Of a stretch of DNA of 64,000 nucleotides, positions 12,901 through 24,620 are shown piece by piece. Numbering within the stretch: the first letter of the stretch is position 1; each line of letters starts with the position of its first letter. A program made the position numbers and the translations under genes. The notes under the pieces are model-generated. The model was not told where the DNA came from, searched no databases, and was given only the letters and a program-made list of their open reading frames with translations. This DNA comes from Tomocerus qinae (Eukaryota; Arthropoda; Collembola; Entomobryomorpha; Tomoceridae), in NCBI GenBank assembly GCA_020055645.1, contig CM034547.1, positions 69,660,884-69,724,883 of the forward strand, given 5' to 3'.

Positions 12901-13720
12901 GCTCGTTTTCCAACTTTCCGAAATTGCCTCATTAAGAATTGCTTCAGTGATATTTCCACCAATTTTCATCAATATCAGAGTTGGTCGATTTTCCAACTTT
13001 TTTGCGGGTACTCCAATTTTGACAAAACTTTTTCCTAGACCTTCACCTTACTAAATACAAAATGTATGTAAATCCATTCATTATGTATTTTTCTCAGCTA
13101 TGTAAATTACACGATACACTTTATAATTAGGATAGCTGAAAGCTAAATAGCTAAATATTGACAATAATAAATATTTAGGTATTATTTATATATCCTTGGG
13201 GAATTATTTCGATATTTACGGTATTGGATATGAATAAGATACCTAGATAGATAGAAGATGAAGTGTGTGGCTGACCTTGCGGACTACTCTTGCGTTTCAC
13301 TTAAATTAGATGAGATGAGTGGATTGGAGAAGATACATGGCATTGTTACTACATTACTACTACAACTTTTCATCAGAGGAGAGTAGGGCTATGAAGGAGA
13401 TGTTCTATTCTTATTTCTTACGACAATTTAATTCTCTTTTGCAGGCAGGTAACTCCCTTCCCTTCTTCGTCTGTCGTCATTTCATTAGTATCTGTCGGAG
13501 TATTAATAGATGCTACGAACGCAGTCAACAACGGTTCTTTTCTTAAGTATTTGTTGCTCGTCTGGACTTGCTTGAGACCAGAATAAAAATGAAATGAGAC
13601 TCGTTTAACTAACCTAATCCCATTTTTATCAAAAAGATATTATGTTTTACATTTTTAAGCTCGGAAATTTTGCTGGAAATTGATGGATTTGATGGTCCAT
13701 ATTGTGCTCATCTTCGTCAG
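9918..13720. other. Long non-coding stretch
   Basis: At 9918-10262 a GC-richer patch gives a chance open frame on the minus strand. At 11533-11545 there is a short ATA/TAA microsatellite. At 12025-12083 lies the inverted partner of the repeat at 119-172. Open frames at 10434-10685, 11025-11348 and 13319-13546 show no conserved motif, and I do not call them genes. Confidence 0.45.
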
Positions 13721-13723
13721 CAG

Positions 13724-13922
13724 TAGTATTATGGTTCCGTTGCCACAGTCCTCCCTTTGTGTATTCGAAAGACAATGGATCCTATGTTGCAATACAAAGG
13801 CTTAACTTCAGCGCAAATTTCGAGTCGAGCAAATCAACGTGGGAGGTCCATTGTAATGCAACATATGATCCATTGTCTTTCGAATACAAAGAGAGGACTG
13901 TGGCAACGGAACCATAATACTG
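13724..13922. repeat. Near-perfect hairpin, arms about 70 bp
   Basis: The arm agtattatggttccgttgcc...attcgaaagacaatggatc (about 13724-13793) is repeated inverted at about 13853-13922 with only a few mismatches, around a loop of about 58 bases. It looks like a foldback MITE. Because the arms are long, a transcript would form a strong hairpin. Confidence 0.8.
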
Positions 13923-14636
13923 ACTTTTCACTTGTCAGCGAAGAAAATTCCTAAGCATTGACGATTATGTTCTGCTTGTGATTATGAGATATATTAAAAG
14001 ACCTTCCCTGTCCAAAAGAGGGTTTTCCCTGTCCCTGTCCTATTCACTTTCATTAACTTATTACGCACTTACTTGGGTTTTTTATACAAACCTGTCAGTC
14101 TCCATAATACATCCATATCTTGACTAGGGAACTTAGCCTTAATAGAAATCAATCTATCTATTTTCTATCTAATTGATTGATTATTGCATTGTGACAGTTT
14201 AATCTCACTCTCTTTCAATAAGGTTACTGAGCTCTAATTTCTACTCCTAATGGGACATTGAAACATCTGCCATGCATGTTTCCGCGTGACCGTGACCACG
14301 GTCTGGTCTAAGCTGTACTGTAAGTTTTTACCTTTCCGTTCCCGTGATAGGTATATATTATAGTATTATAGTATATTATATACTTAATTATATATGCTCA
14401 TTTAACCAATATATCGGACATGTTATGGTAATGCTGAATTTGTTTATATTGCGTACATACATATATATTATCAATGATTACGGCTATAACAACATTGCAA
14501 TTTGTAATGCTTTTCATAACTTGGTCTGATGTGAAACAGCCAAAAAGAGAATTAATTACTCTTACTTTCACTGCATTTTAGTAGACGAATGTACAGGACT
14601 GGATATATTGTTGCATGGTACATTTTTTGATTAAAA

Positions 14637-17600
14637 ATGAAAGTTTTGTTGGTAATTTCGACTTTAGTTCTTTATTCTGCTGCCGATAGCCAAGTCTACA
14701 AAAATTTCGATGGGTATAGATTTTATTTTGATTTTTTGACATAATTACAATATTTTTTAAGTAAATGTCATGAAATCTAAGTGGTGATCAGGTCAGGTGA
14801 TCACGGATAATTAATTATTATGATTTACCAAAAATGATAATTTTAAAATAGTAATAATTATTATTATATAATCTAATAGTATTTTAATCCTGCACATTTA
14901 CGATAACATTGTTGATTTTCAGTTATCAGGTTTTAAGGGCAAGGGCATCTTCCCAAAAAGGATTTGCTTTCTTAGGAAATCTTTATGAAAATGACAATTC
15001 TCTGGATTTCTGGACGGTACCAGCTTTGGGAGGAAATACAGACGTTATGGTGCCCCCAGAATCACTTCCTACAATTCACAGATTTTTCGAACAAAATGAA
15101 ATCCCTTACAGTGTCATGTTGGATAACGTCGGAGAGTAAGCCTTATTTAGCTTATATTTTATCTATATATCCAGCATTTTGAGACTTTTGAAAGCAGATG
15201 AACGCAGTACCAATACCTATGGTATTAATATTATTGGAGGTGTTTTACTTTTCATTTCTTCCTTTTCATCAAAAATCAAAATTAATAAGTAAAACTATTT
15301 GCCAGCTGCTAAGCTGACAGCGCAAATTTATTTAGAGAAGAATAAACCTTTTTTATTATGCACTCGATTGGTTCTTAATGAAAAAAGTCACTCTGATTTG
15401 AAAAAGTCGCTCAAAATTTGACTTGTTAATCAAAAATTAAAATTGTCAATCACTCCCTAGAATTGTCAGAGGTCAGCATGAAGATCTCCTCCTACGTCCA
15501 CACTCGGGGATCATGGACTGGAACAATTACCAGACATTGGAAGCGGTAAGAATTGTGAATTATATTTCACCTTTTGGCGGGCCGTTCTCGACGCTCTAAC
15601 CTCGCAAGCGGCCGTGTGTGGAAAAGGCTCACATAATTGCAATTTTGTGGCATTTTACCTGCGCGCTGGATGGCAGGCTAAAGCCTGCCATCAAATCAGC
15701 GCACAGATAGCATGCCACAAAATTATTCAATTATAATAATTAATTCATTAATATTTAGTTAACGATATGATATTAGCGAAATGTGTCCCAAATAAATACA
15801 AAAGGAATCAAAGACAATATCTTTTTTCATGTAAATGACGCTCACCACAATATATTGGTAAATTTGGATTTTTAAACTTTGTTGAAAATTCTTGTTGAAA
15901 AAATCTTTTTCTGGGAAATTGGGGGGGGGGGGAGGGGGAGGCATTCACCCTCTAAATGTGTGCCTGAAGCGTTACTTTCTACATGTATAACTATTTTTGT
16001 CTCTATCGACTAACAATCAGCTCTTCACTCTTCTGGTTCTTCCGTCCTTGCATCAATTAAAATTTTTTTCAATGTTTTGGTACACAGATAAACAATTGGC
16101 TTGATAATCTACCAGTAGAGTACCCTGATCTTGCTACAGTGCAAATCATTGGTAACAGTACTCAGGGTCGACCTATTCGTTTAGTCAAAATCTCTAATGG
16201 CGGAGGATCTAGGAAACCGGCTATCTTTCTCGATGGCAGTAAGTAAATAAAAATAAAATTATTTTTCCAAGTTATTCTTTTAATAAAAGACGATTTTAAA
16301 ATGAAAATTCCTTTAATTTATCCAGCAATACATGCACGTGAATGGATTTCTGCTGCTACGGTCACCTACATCATTAATGAACTAACTGCTAACTCAGCTA
16401 ATTACACGGACATTTTAAATTCAGGTTGGTAATAAAAATATTTGCAATAGTTTAGTATATAATTAATTGGATGAAGAATACAGGTGCTATTCAGATGTAA
16501 CATTCCAAGCACGTAACCAGGAATTTGACCAAGGGGGGCCACCAAAATATATTGGCAAAATGAAGACATATGCGCTCGAAACGCGCAATTTTTTTTTGGA
16601 TTTTTAGACTATTTAGACAAAAAAACCGTCTTATTCTGGAAATTTAGGGGGGCCAGGGCCCCCCTCTGGATACGTGCTTGTAACATTCATACATTGTGTA
16701 TTTTAATTATTCATAGCGTATTCCAAGAGAAAAATCACCTCGGCTGACCACTCCTAAAATTTTCTCCCAAATCCTCGAAAGATCGGAGTTGTAACAAATA
16801 ATAATAATAATTGCGAAACTAATTATTACTTTACAGCATCGATACTATAGGGTTAATGATTTTGTGGCTGTAAAAGAAGTAACTTTGGCATTTAAAAAAG
16901 TCTTTGGGGCAAGGGTACTATAGGCAGTACGTCTAATTTTTCAGGGCTGTAAAATAAAGTACAAAAGGCAGTAATACGAGTAGTAGTGGCTGTAACAAAA
17001 ATGATTTTTATTTAGTCAAAATCAAATCACAATTAGTTCAAAATTAAATCAAAATTAAGTCAGCTGGCAAATCAGTGTCATATTTCAGAATTTATGGTCT
17101 TACTAGGGCTTTAGATACACCTCGAGGTCTTCCTGCTTTGCGTTTTATAGCGATTGGTATCTGTTTAGCACTGGGGGGAATTGTTGGCAATTTATTCATG
17201 CTGGCTATACCTATGATATGCTTACAAATGTAGTTTTTTTGGTAAATTCGGCAAGTACATGATGAGGTTTTATAGTTTTCTTGGGAGTAGATGACATGGC
17301 ACATTGTGATCTCTGAGGTCAAAAAATCGCTTACATGGACACTTTTCATTGTCTTTGCAAAAATAATATATCACTTTGCTATCTTGATTGTGGTTTTTGT
17401 ATTGAATAGACCAGTCACTTTTATTTAATGTCTTCAGAGGCTTCTTCTTGAGCATTATATTTTTTTTTACAAGTTTCCAGTTGATTTTAGTATTTTTCTT
17501 GGTATTATTGGTACTATTATCAATTTCTGAATCTGTATCAGAATTGGAAGAATAAACAAGTTGGGAAGCCATTTTTACTAAAACTGAGTCTTCTAAATAT

Positions 17601-20600
17601 AAGAATCGAGTTCACGTCTTTGTCTAGTCTGACCGTCTGACCACAACTCCAACGAAATAATGAATTACCTTAAAATCTGATGTAAAGTAGATAACAAGTT
17701 GTCGCTGCCTCGCACTACATCATGTTGAATTGTATTCATTTGTATGCTCAAGGAGTATGCAAAGCCTTAAGTCTTCTAATTGAAACGTTTTGTCTAATAA
17801 CCTGCTTATTCAGTATAGGATTTCACAGTAACTAGGAAATAAACAAAAAATCTGAAAAAAACATGATTACAGGGTCATCGAAAATTGATATAAAATATTA
17901 AATAAAATGCACAAAACTCGTTGCCTACCTTAATCACAAAAGGTGAAAGTAGATTTTAACGCTTATCATTTTCTGAACTCTAATGCTTAGTTTATAGTCC
18001 AGGTTCCACAAACTTATCATGGGAGGATAATGCCGAGATGCATTTATAGTTAGAATCAAAGCGTTAAATGAAGGTGAAAATCGTCACTCTTGGATCATTG
18101 AAATATTTCAATAACTCGGAAAGTGAAGAACTTCATTTTAACGTCAAAATAACTTCGTAAAATCCAAATTGTAAATTTTTAAAGTGAAAATTTACTTAAC
18201 TAGTAACTTAACGATAACTTCGTGAAACCTGGACTATAAACTAGGCGTAACTAGTCAATCTTACGAATACGCGGGAAATTCATTTTCATACTATAAAAGA
18301 CTTTGTCCCATTAAGACCATACTATTATACTAAATTATCACACGCACAAGGGAGTGAATCAAGCTAGAAAGTGACCATCCAAATGAAACCTACTGGAGAC
18401 CCGAATACTGTAGACCCAAAATCCGAATACTGTAGAACAGAAATGCTATAAACCCGATATCCGAATACTGTAGACCCGAAAACCGAATACCCTAGACTCA
18501 TAAATCTCGCCACCCGAACCCTGGACACCCGAAAGTGTCCCAAAACCCTCAATTTGACCACCCAAATTGGCAAAAGGGCATGAACCGGCAATGTGACAAC
18601 CCAAGTGGTCAAATTTACATAAGCCTCCAATTTGACCAACCAAGTGGCAAAATGGCAAAAGTCTTTGATTTGGCCACCCAAGTGATTAAGATGTCCAACA
18701 ACTTCAATATGACCATCAAAATTTACAAAATGGTAAAAACGATTTGACCATTTGGGTAAAATTGGAGGTTCCTTTTCCATTATAGGCACTTTCGGGTTTT
18801 TTGATGGAAAAATTTTCGGGTATCAGGGGCTCGGGTAAACCAGAGGGTAAATCCTAACCTATCAATGTTATTGTTTTAATTAGGTTAGGTTAGGTCTATC
18901 GAAATTGAGTATAGGTATCCCCTGTGTAATTCATGGCGCGATTTTTAAAATTTTTCCCTCAGGTTTACTCCAGCCGGTATCAGGTATTCGGTTTTCTGGT
19001 CTACAGTGTTTGGATTTCGGGTCTACAGCAGAGTTGCGATGCGAATATTTCCATTTCCCACCCAACTATGTATTACGTCCGGGAAATGTGGGAAATTATG
19101 GTAAATGGGAAATGTGGGAAATAAAGCCCAAAAATTTGAATTTGCCGCAATTTGACTCTATTTCCCACACTTCCCACATTTTGATACCCATATTTTCCTG
19201 TAGGAAATTTGAAACTTTCTGTTAGTGGTATTTCCCAGTGGAAACCTTAGTCTACACTATTTAGTTTTCGGATCTACAGTATTCGGGCTTCGGATCTCCA
19301 GTAGGTCCCCCATCCAAATGTCTAAATACCATCTTCACTAAATACAAAATGAATGGTATCATTTGGAACACCCACTTTGTCACCCGGCTTCTGCTTTAAA
19401 ATATTGTATTAGAACTTTAGAAGTCAAATATCCTATTCCAATACCTGCGCCACTCTTAAACGATTTGCGGACATTAATTTGATGGGATGGGTCCCGAATG
19501 AATTTTAAAATGCTTGGGTGTTCCAAGTGTTCCTGTTTCTCTTTTAATTTAGTATTATGGAACCGCCGTTATTTCAAATAGTATTTCGTTCATGAGCATA
19601 ACTGTATAAATAATTTGTTAATGGCATTCTTTAGCTGTTGGTAAATGAGTTTGATACGAGTCAGTCAGCAGTTTGCAAATAAAAATTGTTTTAAATAGTT
19701 ATGAAATACCAAGTACACGAGTTCAAAATTTTAATATTTACGTTACCTACGATACTGACATAGGCAAAAAAATAAGCAGGTTACTCGACAGAACGTTTCA
19801 ATTAATGCTTATCAATGAGACATGCAGTAATTTTGGGGTTACAGCCACTTATACCCGTGTACTACTGCCTTTCGTACTTTAATATTACTGCCTTCAGTAC
19901 TCAGTTTTAATGCCTATAGTACCCTTGCCCCAAAGACTTTATTTTACTGCCAAAGTTACTTCTTTTACAGCCCCGTAAATCCCTACCCGATACTATATAT
20001 GTATTGTATATAATAATATAGCATTGCAGGAGGAGGTAGAGTAAATTCACTAAGTATTAGTGTCGCTGCCTGCTCACTAACGGGAAATTATTGATTTTTA
20101 CTATTATAACTAGTTATCACAAAATATTCTTTTGTTTTTCGACTGTAGTCGATTTCTACGTTCTGCCAGTGATCAACGTGGACGGTTATGCATTCACTTT
20201 TAGCAACAACCGAATGTGGCGCAAGACCCGCAGTGTGCACGGAAATTCCTTCGGAGTCGACGCCAACAGAAACTTTGATTTCCAGTGGAACAGCTGCTCT
20301 GGCTGCTCCAGCGGAACTCCAAACTCTGAATTATACCGAGGACCAACCCCATTTTCTGAGCCTGAGGCGGCTGCTATTCGAGACTTTTTCTTAACGAATG
20401 CAGATGTCAATTGGCAATCCTACATTACAGTTCACAGCTATGGACAGGTGTGTATATCAATTTGTATGTAGCTTAGGGTCGCTCTTCTCCATGCAGGCAA
20501 CTCATCATTTAAAATAAATATTTAGCAAAAATTGGCACACGAAAGTGTTCTAATGCAAATAAAGAATAAAATGCAGGATATCGTGATTATTGATTTCCAT

Positions 20601-23600
20601 GATTTATTTCAGTATTTCATGTGCCCGTGGGGATACACGACAAACCTTCCTGACGACTATCCTGAATTGGTACTTAATTAATTGAGGGGCCGTATAAAAG
20701 AACCTGGTATATCTAAACTCAAATTTTGACATTAAAGTGCGTAGTATTGGTAACCAAATTTTCTGGGATAAAATGTAAATAATTTAAGCACAGGGTAGTT
20801 GATTTAGTATCATACCCATTAAATGCACTTTATTCTTGGAATTTAGTATAATATCGGCACATAAACATTTGAAACTTTACAATTTTCTCTAAAAAGCTAC
20901 TTTTATGAAAATCTTAAACTCAATAGTACTTAGCAATACGAAATGACGACATAAAACGAAACCTAAAATTAATTTCCTGAATATTATAATATGAAACTCA
21001 ATCATCAGTTGTGCAGTGTGCTAATCCTCTTCATTAGCATTACCTAATTCTGGATACCCTTCCAAAAACTGCCAATTGTGACGATGCTCTTGAGGAACCC
21101 ACCGTAGTAGCGTTCTTAAGTCTTTTAATAAAGCCGCGGATAAAGGAATTGGATTAGGGTAGAGATTATTTAATATCAACCCAGCCATAGGTCTCTGAGA
21201 AGTGACCAGATGAGTCTGCCACACGACTGAGTCTATCTCGTACTTTGAAAAAGATGACATTCGGTGCCTCCCTTTCCAGTTTAATTAATTTTACTTCGGT
21301 TACTTTCAAAGTTCTGGGCTTTGAGAAATACGGCGTCAGAATAGTGAAGTTTTTGAAGTCTTCTCTTGCCATTCTCTGTATGCGGTTAGGTTTTTCTTTA
21401 TTTGCACTTCTAATAATTTCTATGTAATCGTCTGGGGCAAATATCAAAGACTTTTTTCGGGTTTTCTCAATTAAAGCAAATGCTCTATCTGCGGGCAAGA
21501 AAGTGTGTCCGGTTGTCAGAAATTTCTGTATCACCTTTACATTTAAAATATTAAAAATGAATACTTGATTGACAACAAGTTATTTGGAAAACTAAATATC
21601 AAATTTAGTTTTACCGTAGTGAAGTAATTTTCTTCAATCAAATATTTGAATAGAATAAGGACATATTGATTATTGTTTTGACCGGTTGAACGGTCACTCC
21701 AAATCACCAGTGTCCTTTTTTCTTCCGGTAGTAGAGGTTGAAAGGTTTCTAGTATATATTTCAATAAACAGCTTGAAACTTCCGAACTGCCTTTTTCCCT
21801 TCCGTTGAATGCCACACGCACATTGTCGAAAATCCGAATGCGTTGACGATAGCCAGATTGTGAGTACCCAACTTTCTCATGTAGTAATATTCCGGATTAG
21901 TTAAAACCGGGCTAAAAAGAACCTATATAAAAAGGTAGGATTAATTTTTTGTTAAAAAAATAGGAACATTAATATTATCGGAATATTTTTTCACCCCTTG
22001 CATGTCAACAGATATTGACACATAAAACTCATCGCGCATTCCCTGTTCCATATCCCTCTTTAAATCGTCGTACCCATTCTTAGCATTTGCATGGTGTTCT
22101 GTTCGTTCCAGATACAGTTGCTCAAGCTCCTCTTGATTGCCTTGCCGTAACAACGAATCAATGTTAATTTTCAACTCGTCGCATTTTGAGCACGTGTCAG
22201 TTTTCGGGCTACCTATCTGCAGTCCTTTCTCACGAATAATTTGCTTGTAGGCCCAAAACCCCGGTTCAGCTTCTACTCCATAGCCAGCCATATACAGCTC
22301 AAACATTTTTGCTAGGGTCAGATCACGGCTCAAATATTTTCTTACGGGATCGCCATGCTGTATTAAGAAGGGAAAATGGAATTACATTTTAATTTTACTT
22401 TTTATAAACCCGAAAGATTATGCTTACCTGTCTTTGGTAGTGACTTAAATAAGTTGGAAACATATCAATATGAGACGCCATTGAGTCTTTAATGTTTGCT
22501 GATAATCTTAAGGGCCTGTTATCGTGCCTACCACGGTTGTCAAAAAACATCAACCCCCCCGACGATATTTTTGATTGTAGCAGTTCTAAACGGCTTCTGT
22601 TAATCGCAAACACTCGTAAAAATGTACGTTGGCAAACTTGTAACTCGATGCCTTCCTCAGTGGGTAAATAGTACTTGTACGATGAACATCTTCTGCTTTG
22701 ACTTGCGTCAACCTTTCTTTGAGATACCATAACTTTCTTGACTAACCGAGTTAAAATAGACGTTTGAATATCATAGGAGCCATAAGACCAGAACTCGTTA
22801 AAAATGGTGAAAAATCTGTCAACCAGTTGCCCACATCCAGGTTTCCTGCAAGTTAGATTGCACAGCCTATTCTGAAATAAATCAAGAAAAATATTAGCTA
22901 TAACTTCTATAATAAAATTTTAATTTTTACAAAGGAGTGAAATTTTTGTTTTATAAAGTTAAACTTACTTCTACCGGTGGTTCAATGGCAGGTTTAAGTT
23001 GACTGTTTGTGGCAACGTACTGAAGGCCATGATTTCTGCGTACTTTTGCCCTAATGTTTTTCCAACTTACGATATTTAATTTGCGCTTACTCTGACAATT
23101 ACGATTAATCAGGACGCTGGAACACAATAGAGAACTCATTGCACTTTTGTCTTTAAATTTTTCAGAAAATAAATGTAAGATTTTTTATCAATATGTAGTA
23201 TAAGTTTTTTAGATTTGAACTAATCCGCAAAAGGTATCGTTCGTAAAAGCCATAGACAATTTGCTGCATTCATTGTTTGGTAGCGCACAATTTAAAATGA
23301 ACAATGTATTTATTGGAGTTACAATTGATGAGCATAAACATTTAGCAGTTGTTTTTTGAAAAACAACTAGTGATTATTCGCTGATATGTGAGTACTGGTA
23401 TGTTTCATTTTAGACACCCTGCATATATTTTTAAAATTGTGGCTATAGTAAATAATTTATTTTTTATTTGTTATTTGAGGTCATTATGATATACCAGGTT
23501 CTTTTATACGGCTCCTCAAGGAAATGGTGCATGTTTCAAAAGACTCAGATTGTTTTTGCCACAAATGGGGATGTTGCTGGGTAACCAGCTAAAATTATCA

Positions 23601-24496
23601 TTATTAATTTCATTATCATATTATATTCTATATTCCTTGATAGAGGGTAAATGGGAATCGGAAAAATTCGTACTTTTTTTTGGAAATTCCCTAAGGATCT
23701 GAGACCACTGGTCCTACACCCATACAATAATTTTTTTAAAATTCTTCGAAACTTATTCTATAGTAGTTATATTTAAAATTCCACATTTTGGTCTTCGACT
23801 TGAAGATATCATCGTTTGAAAACGAAAAATGTGTTTTTTTTGTGCAATTTATATTGCGAATTTATATCTTCAAGTCAAAGACCAAAATGTGGAATTTTCA
23901 ATATAACTACTGAAGAATAGGATTCGAAGAATTTTTTAAAATTTACTATATGGCCTTAGGACTTGTGGTCTCAGATCCTTAGGGAATTTCCAAAAAAAAG
24001 TTACTGGCAAATATGATAATCGAGAAATCATTTTCGATTCCATGCACCTGGGCTTTAAAATAATTTTAATTTCTAAAAACAATTCCGCGGAAATAAAATA
24101 TAAAGTCTTTATTTAAACTGAATGTTTTTGAGCAGAAACTTGTATCCGATTATGTTGCTGGAAATATATCTGTTCTGTACGGGACACAGTACAAGACTGG
24201 AAGTTCCTCTATTACCATTTGTAGGCTACTTATTTGTTGTTTTTTTAATATCTAAATCTAAAGTGATCAACAAGTGGACATCCTTTTATTATATATTTAT
24301 TTTAGATCCAACCGACGGGACTAGCCAAGATTGGGCTTATGGAGCTTCAAGAATAAAATACACGTACACTGCTGAACTGAGAGATACAGGCAGATATGGA
24401 TTTTTGTTGCCAGCCAATCAAATTATTCCAACTGCAACTGAAACATGGACAGGATTCCAAGTGGTTATCAAACATATAGCTTCTGCAACTAATTAA
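14637..24496 (+). CDS. Secreted M14A zinc carboxypeptidase CP1
   Basis: Nine exons: 14637-14713, 14923-15135, 15461-15545, 16088-16238, 16326-16424, 20149-20447, 20613-20669, 24136-24220 and 24306-24496. They join to 418 aa. Exon 1 is a signal peptide ([18 protein letters not shown]). Exons 2-3 are the activation propeptide (DFWTVPA, DVMVPPE). The enzyme domain follows. Zinc ligands are in HAREW (exon 5) and VHSY (exon 6). Substrate-binding Arg/Asn lie in NRMWRKTRS and GVDANRNF. The general base is Glu in [11 protein letters not shown]. The catalytic Tyr of ITIYP is split between exons 8 and 9 (T|AT). The residue at the bovine CPA Ile255 position appears to be Gln (TSQDW), so specificity is unclear. 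The usual enzyme-domain disulfide (Cys138-Cys161 in CPA) is absent and a CSGC pair occurs nearby. Intron 5 holds a hAT-type MITE and a MULE, and intron 7 a DNA transposon starting 13 bp past the donor. It likely acts in the gut as a digestive exopeptidase (inference). Confidence 0.95.
15633..15734. repeat. Compact hairpin in CP1 intron 3
   Basis: The sequence aattgcaattttgtggca is mirrored by tgccacaaaattattcaatt. Inside that, ggatggcaggcta meets aagcctgccatc and gcgcgctg meets cagcgcac. The result is a stem of about 45 bp with small bulges and almost no loop. It may be a MITE. A pre-miRNA-like role cannot be judged without RNA data. Confidence 0.7.
15915..15944. repeat. G-tract in CP1 intron 3
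   Basis: A run of 12 G, then A, five G, A, GG, inside a low-complexity relic (aattgggggg...gcattcaccctct) that resembles the G-rich ends of the MITEs in this window. Confidence 0.6.
16506..16680. mobile_element. hAT-type MITE with 8-bp duplication
   Basis: 175 bp with terminal inverted repeats CAAGCACGTAACCAG and CTGGATACGTGCTTG. It is flanked by an exact 8-bp duplication, taacattc, at 16498-16505 and 16681-16688, which is the hAT hallmark. The interior holds a gggggg/cccccc pair and a GCGC core. Relatives with the same TIR lie inside both Helitrons (about 25387 and 29045-29210). Confidence 0.9.
17092..17572 (-). pseudogene. Internally deleted MULE transposase
   Basis: Two overlapping minus-strand frames. 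The first (17270-17572) begins [16 protein letters not shown] and has the N-terminal Trp/Tyr/Cys block typical of arthropod MULE proteins ([20 protein letters not shown]). The second (17092-17349) is the C-terminal end: a SWIM zinc finger CTC...CKH, then the basic tail KRKAGRPRG common at MULE transposase C-termini. The DDE catalytic core between them is missing, and the two parts are in different frames. This copy cannot encode an active transposase, so the element is a non-autonomous relic. Confidence 0.8.
18386..19309. mobile_element. Palindromic DNA element nested in the MULE
   Basis: About 924 bp, flanked by the direct repeat ccatccaaatg (18375-18385 and 19310-19320). The ends are inverted (acctactggaga / tctccagtaggt), and each sub-terminal region carries degenerate repeats of cgaatactgtagaccc, in opposite orientation on the two sides. 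The duplication is 9-11 bp depending on where the TIR starts. Superfamily not determined. Open frames inside on both strands look like shadows of the repeats. Confidence 0.8.
20682..23519 (-). mobile_element. DNA transposon of uncertain family in CP1 intron 7
   Basis: A 2838-bp segment with matching inverted ends (ttgagg[g/a]gccgtataaaa, then gaacctggtatatc). It begins 13 bases after the exon 7 donor. The right flank is ggaaat and the left aattaa, so no clear target duplication survives. The internal gene on the minus strand (21021-23139) belongs to a repetitive protein family seen in many arthropod genomes. Confidence 0.8.
21021..23139 (-). pseudogene. Transposon-encoded protein, frameshifted
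   Basis: Exon-like blocks run from about 23139 ([14 protein letters not shown]) through 22395-22870, 21941-22333 and 21543-21821 to 21021-21534. The second block has a Cys-rich start ([13 protein letters not shown]) and [14 protein letters not shown] and SHYQRQ. The third has CSKCDEL, then [11 protein letters not shown]. The fourth has [12 protein letters not shown], resembling the acidic motif SDNCxGQN of related repetitive proteins, which may carry a transposase catalytic Asp (inference). The last conserved part, [13 protein letters not shown] near 21100, is in a different frame from the block before it, so at least one frameshift breaks the gene. I recognise the repetitive family but cannot name it with confidence. 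Confidence 0.7.
23640..24010. repeat. Foldback element, arms about 170 bp
   Basis: The left arm contains ggaaattccctaaggatctg, agaccac and later ccacattttggtcttcgact. The right arm carries all of these in reverse order and complement. A diverged relative of the outer part lies at about 51280-51720 in a LAPTM4 intron. No coding capacity. Confidence 0.85.
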
Positions 24497-24523
24497 TCAT
24501 TTCTCTAGTATTAAGCATTTGCG

Positions 24524-24529
24524 AATAAA
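24524..24529 (+). terminator. CP1 polyadenylation signal
   Basis: AATAAA 28 bases after the CP1 stop codon. This is the nearest canonical signal. Confidence 0.7.
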
Positions 24530-24620
24530 AATTCAAATAAATTGTTCATTCAAAAAATTCAAATAAATTGTTCATTCAAAAAATTCTAAAAATTCATTGT
24601 TCAAACAAATTATTTATAAA

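Larger units (their letters stand above)
16850..19987 (-). mobile_element. Mutator-like (MULE) element in CP1 intron 5
   Basis: A 3138-bp element flanked by a 10-bp direct duplication, cgatactata (16840-16849 and 19988-19997). The terminal inverted repeats are about 140 bp; both ends read ggctgtaaaagaagtaactt, then tggca, and later ggggcaagggtactatagg. TSD length and long TIRs fit MULEs, and the internal protein supports this. It carries a deleted transposase gene (17092-17572) and a second transposon (18386-19309). It explains most of the 3.7-kb intron. Confidence 0.92.

Noticed and set aside
20682-23519. piggyBac element, because TTAA occurs just left of the end
   Set aside because: The right side reads ggaa rather than TTAA, and the encoded protein does not resemble piggyBac transposase.
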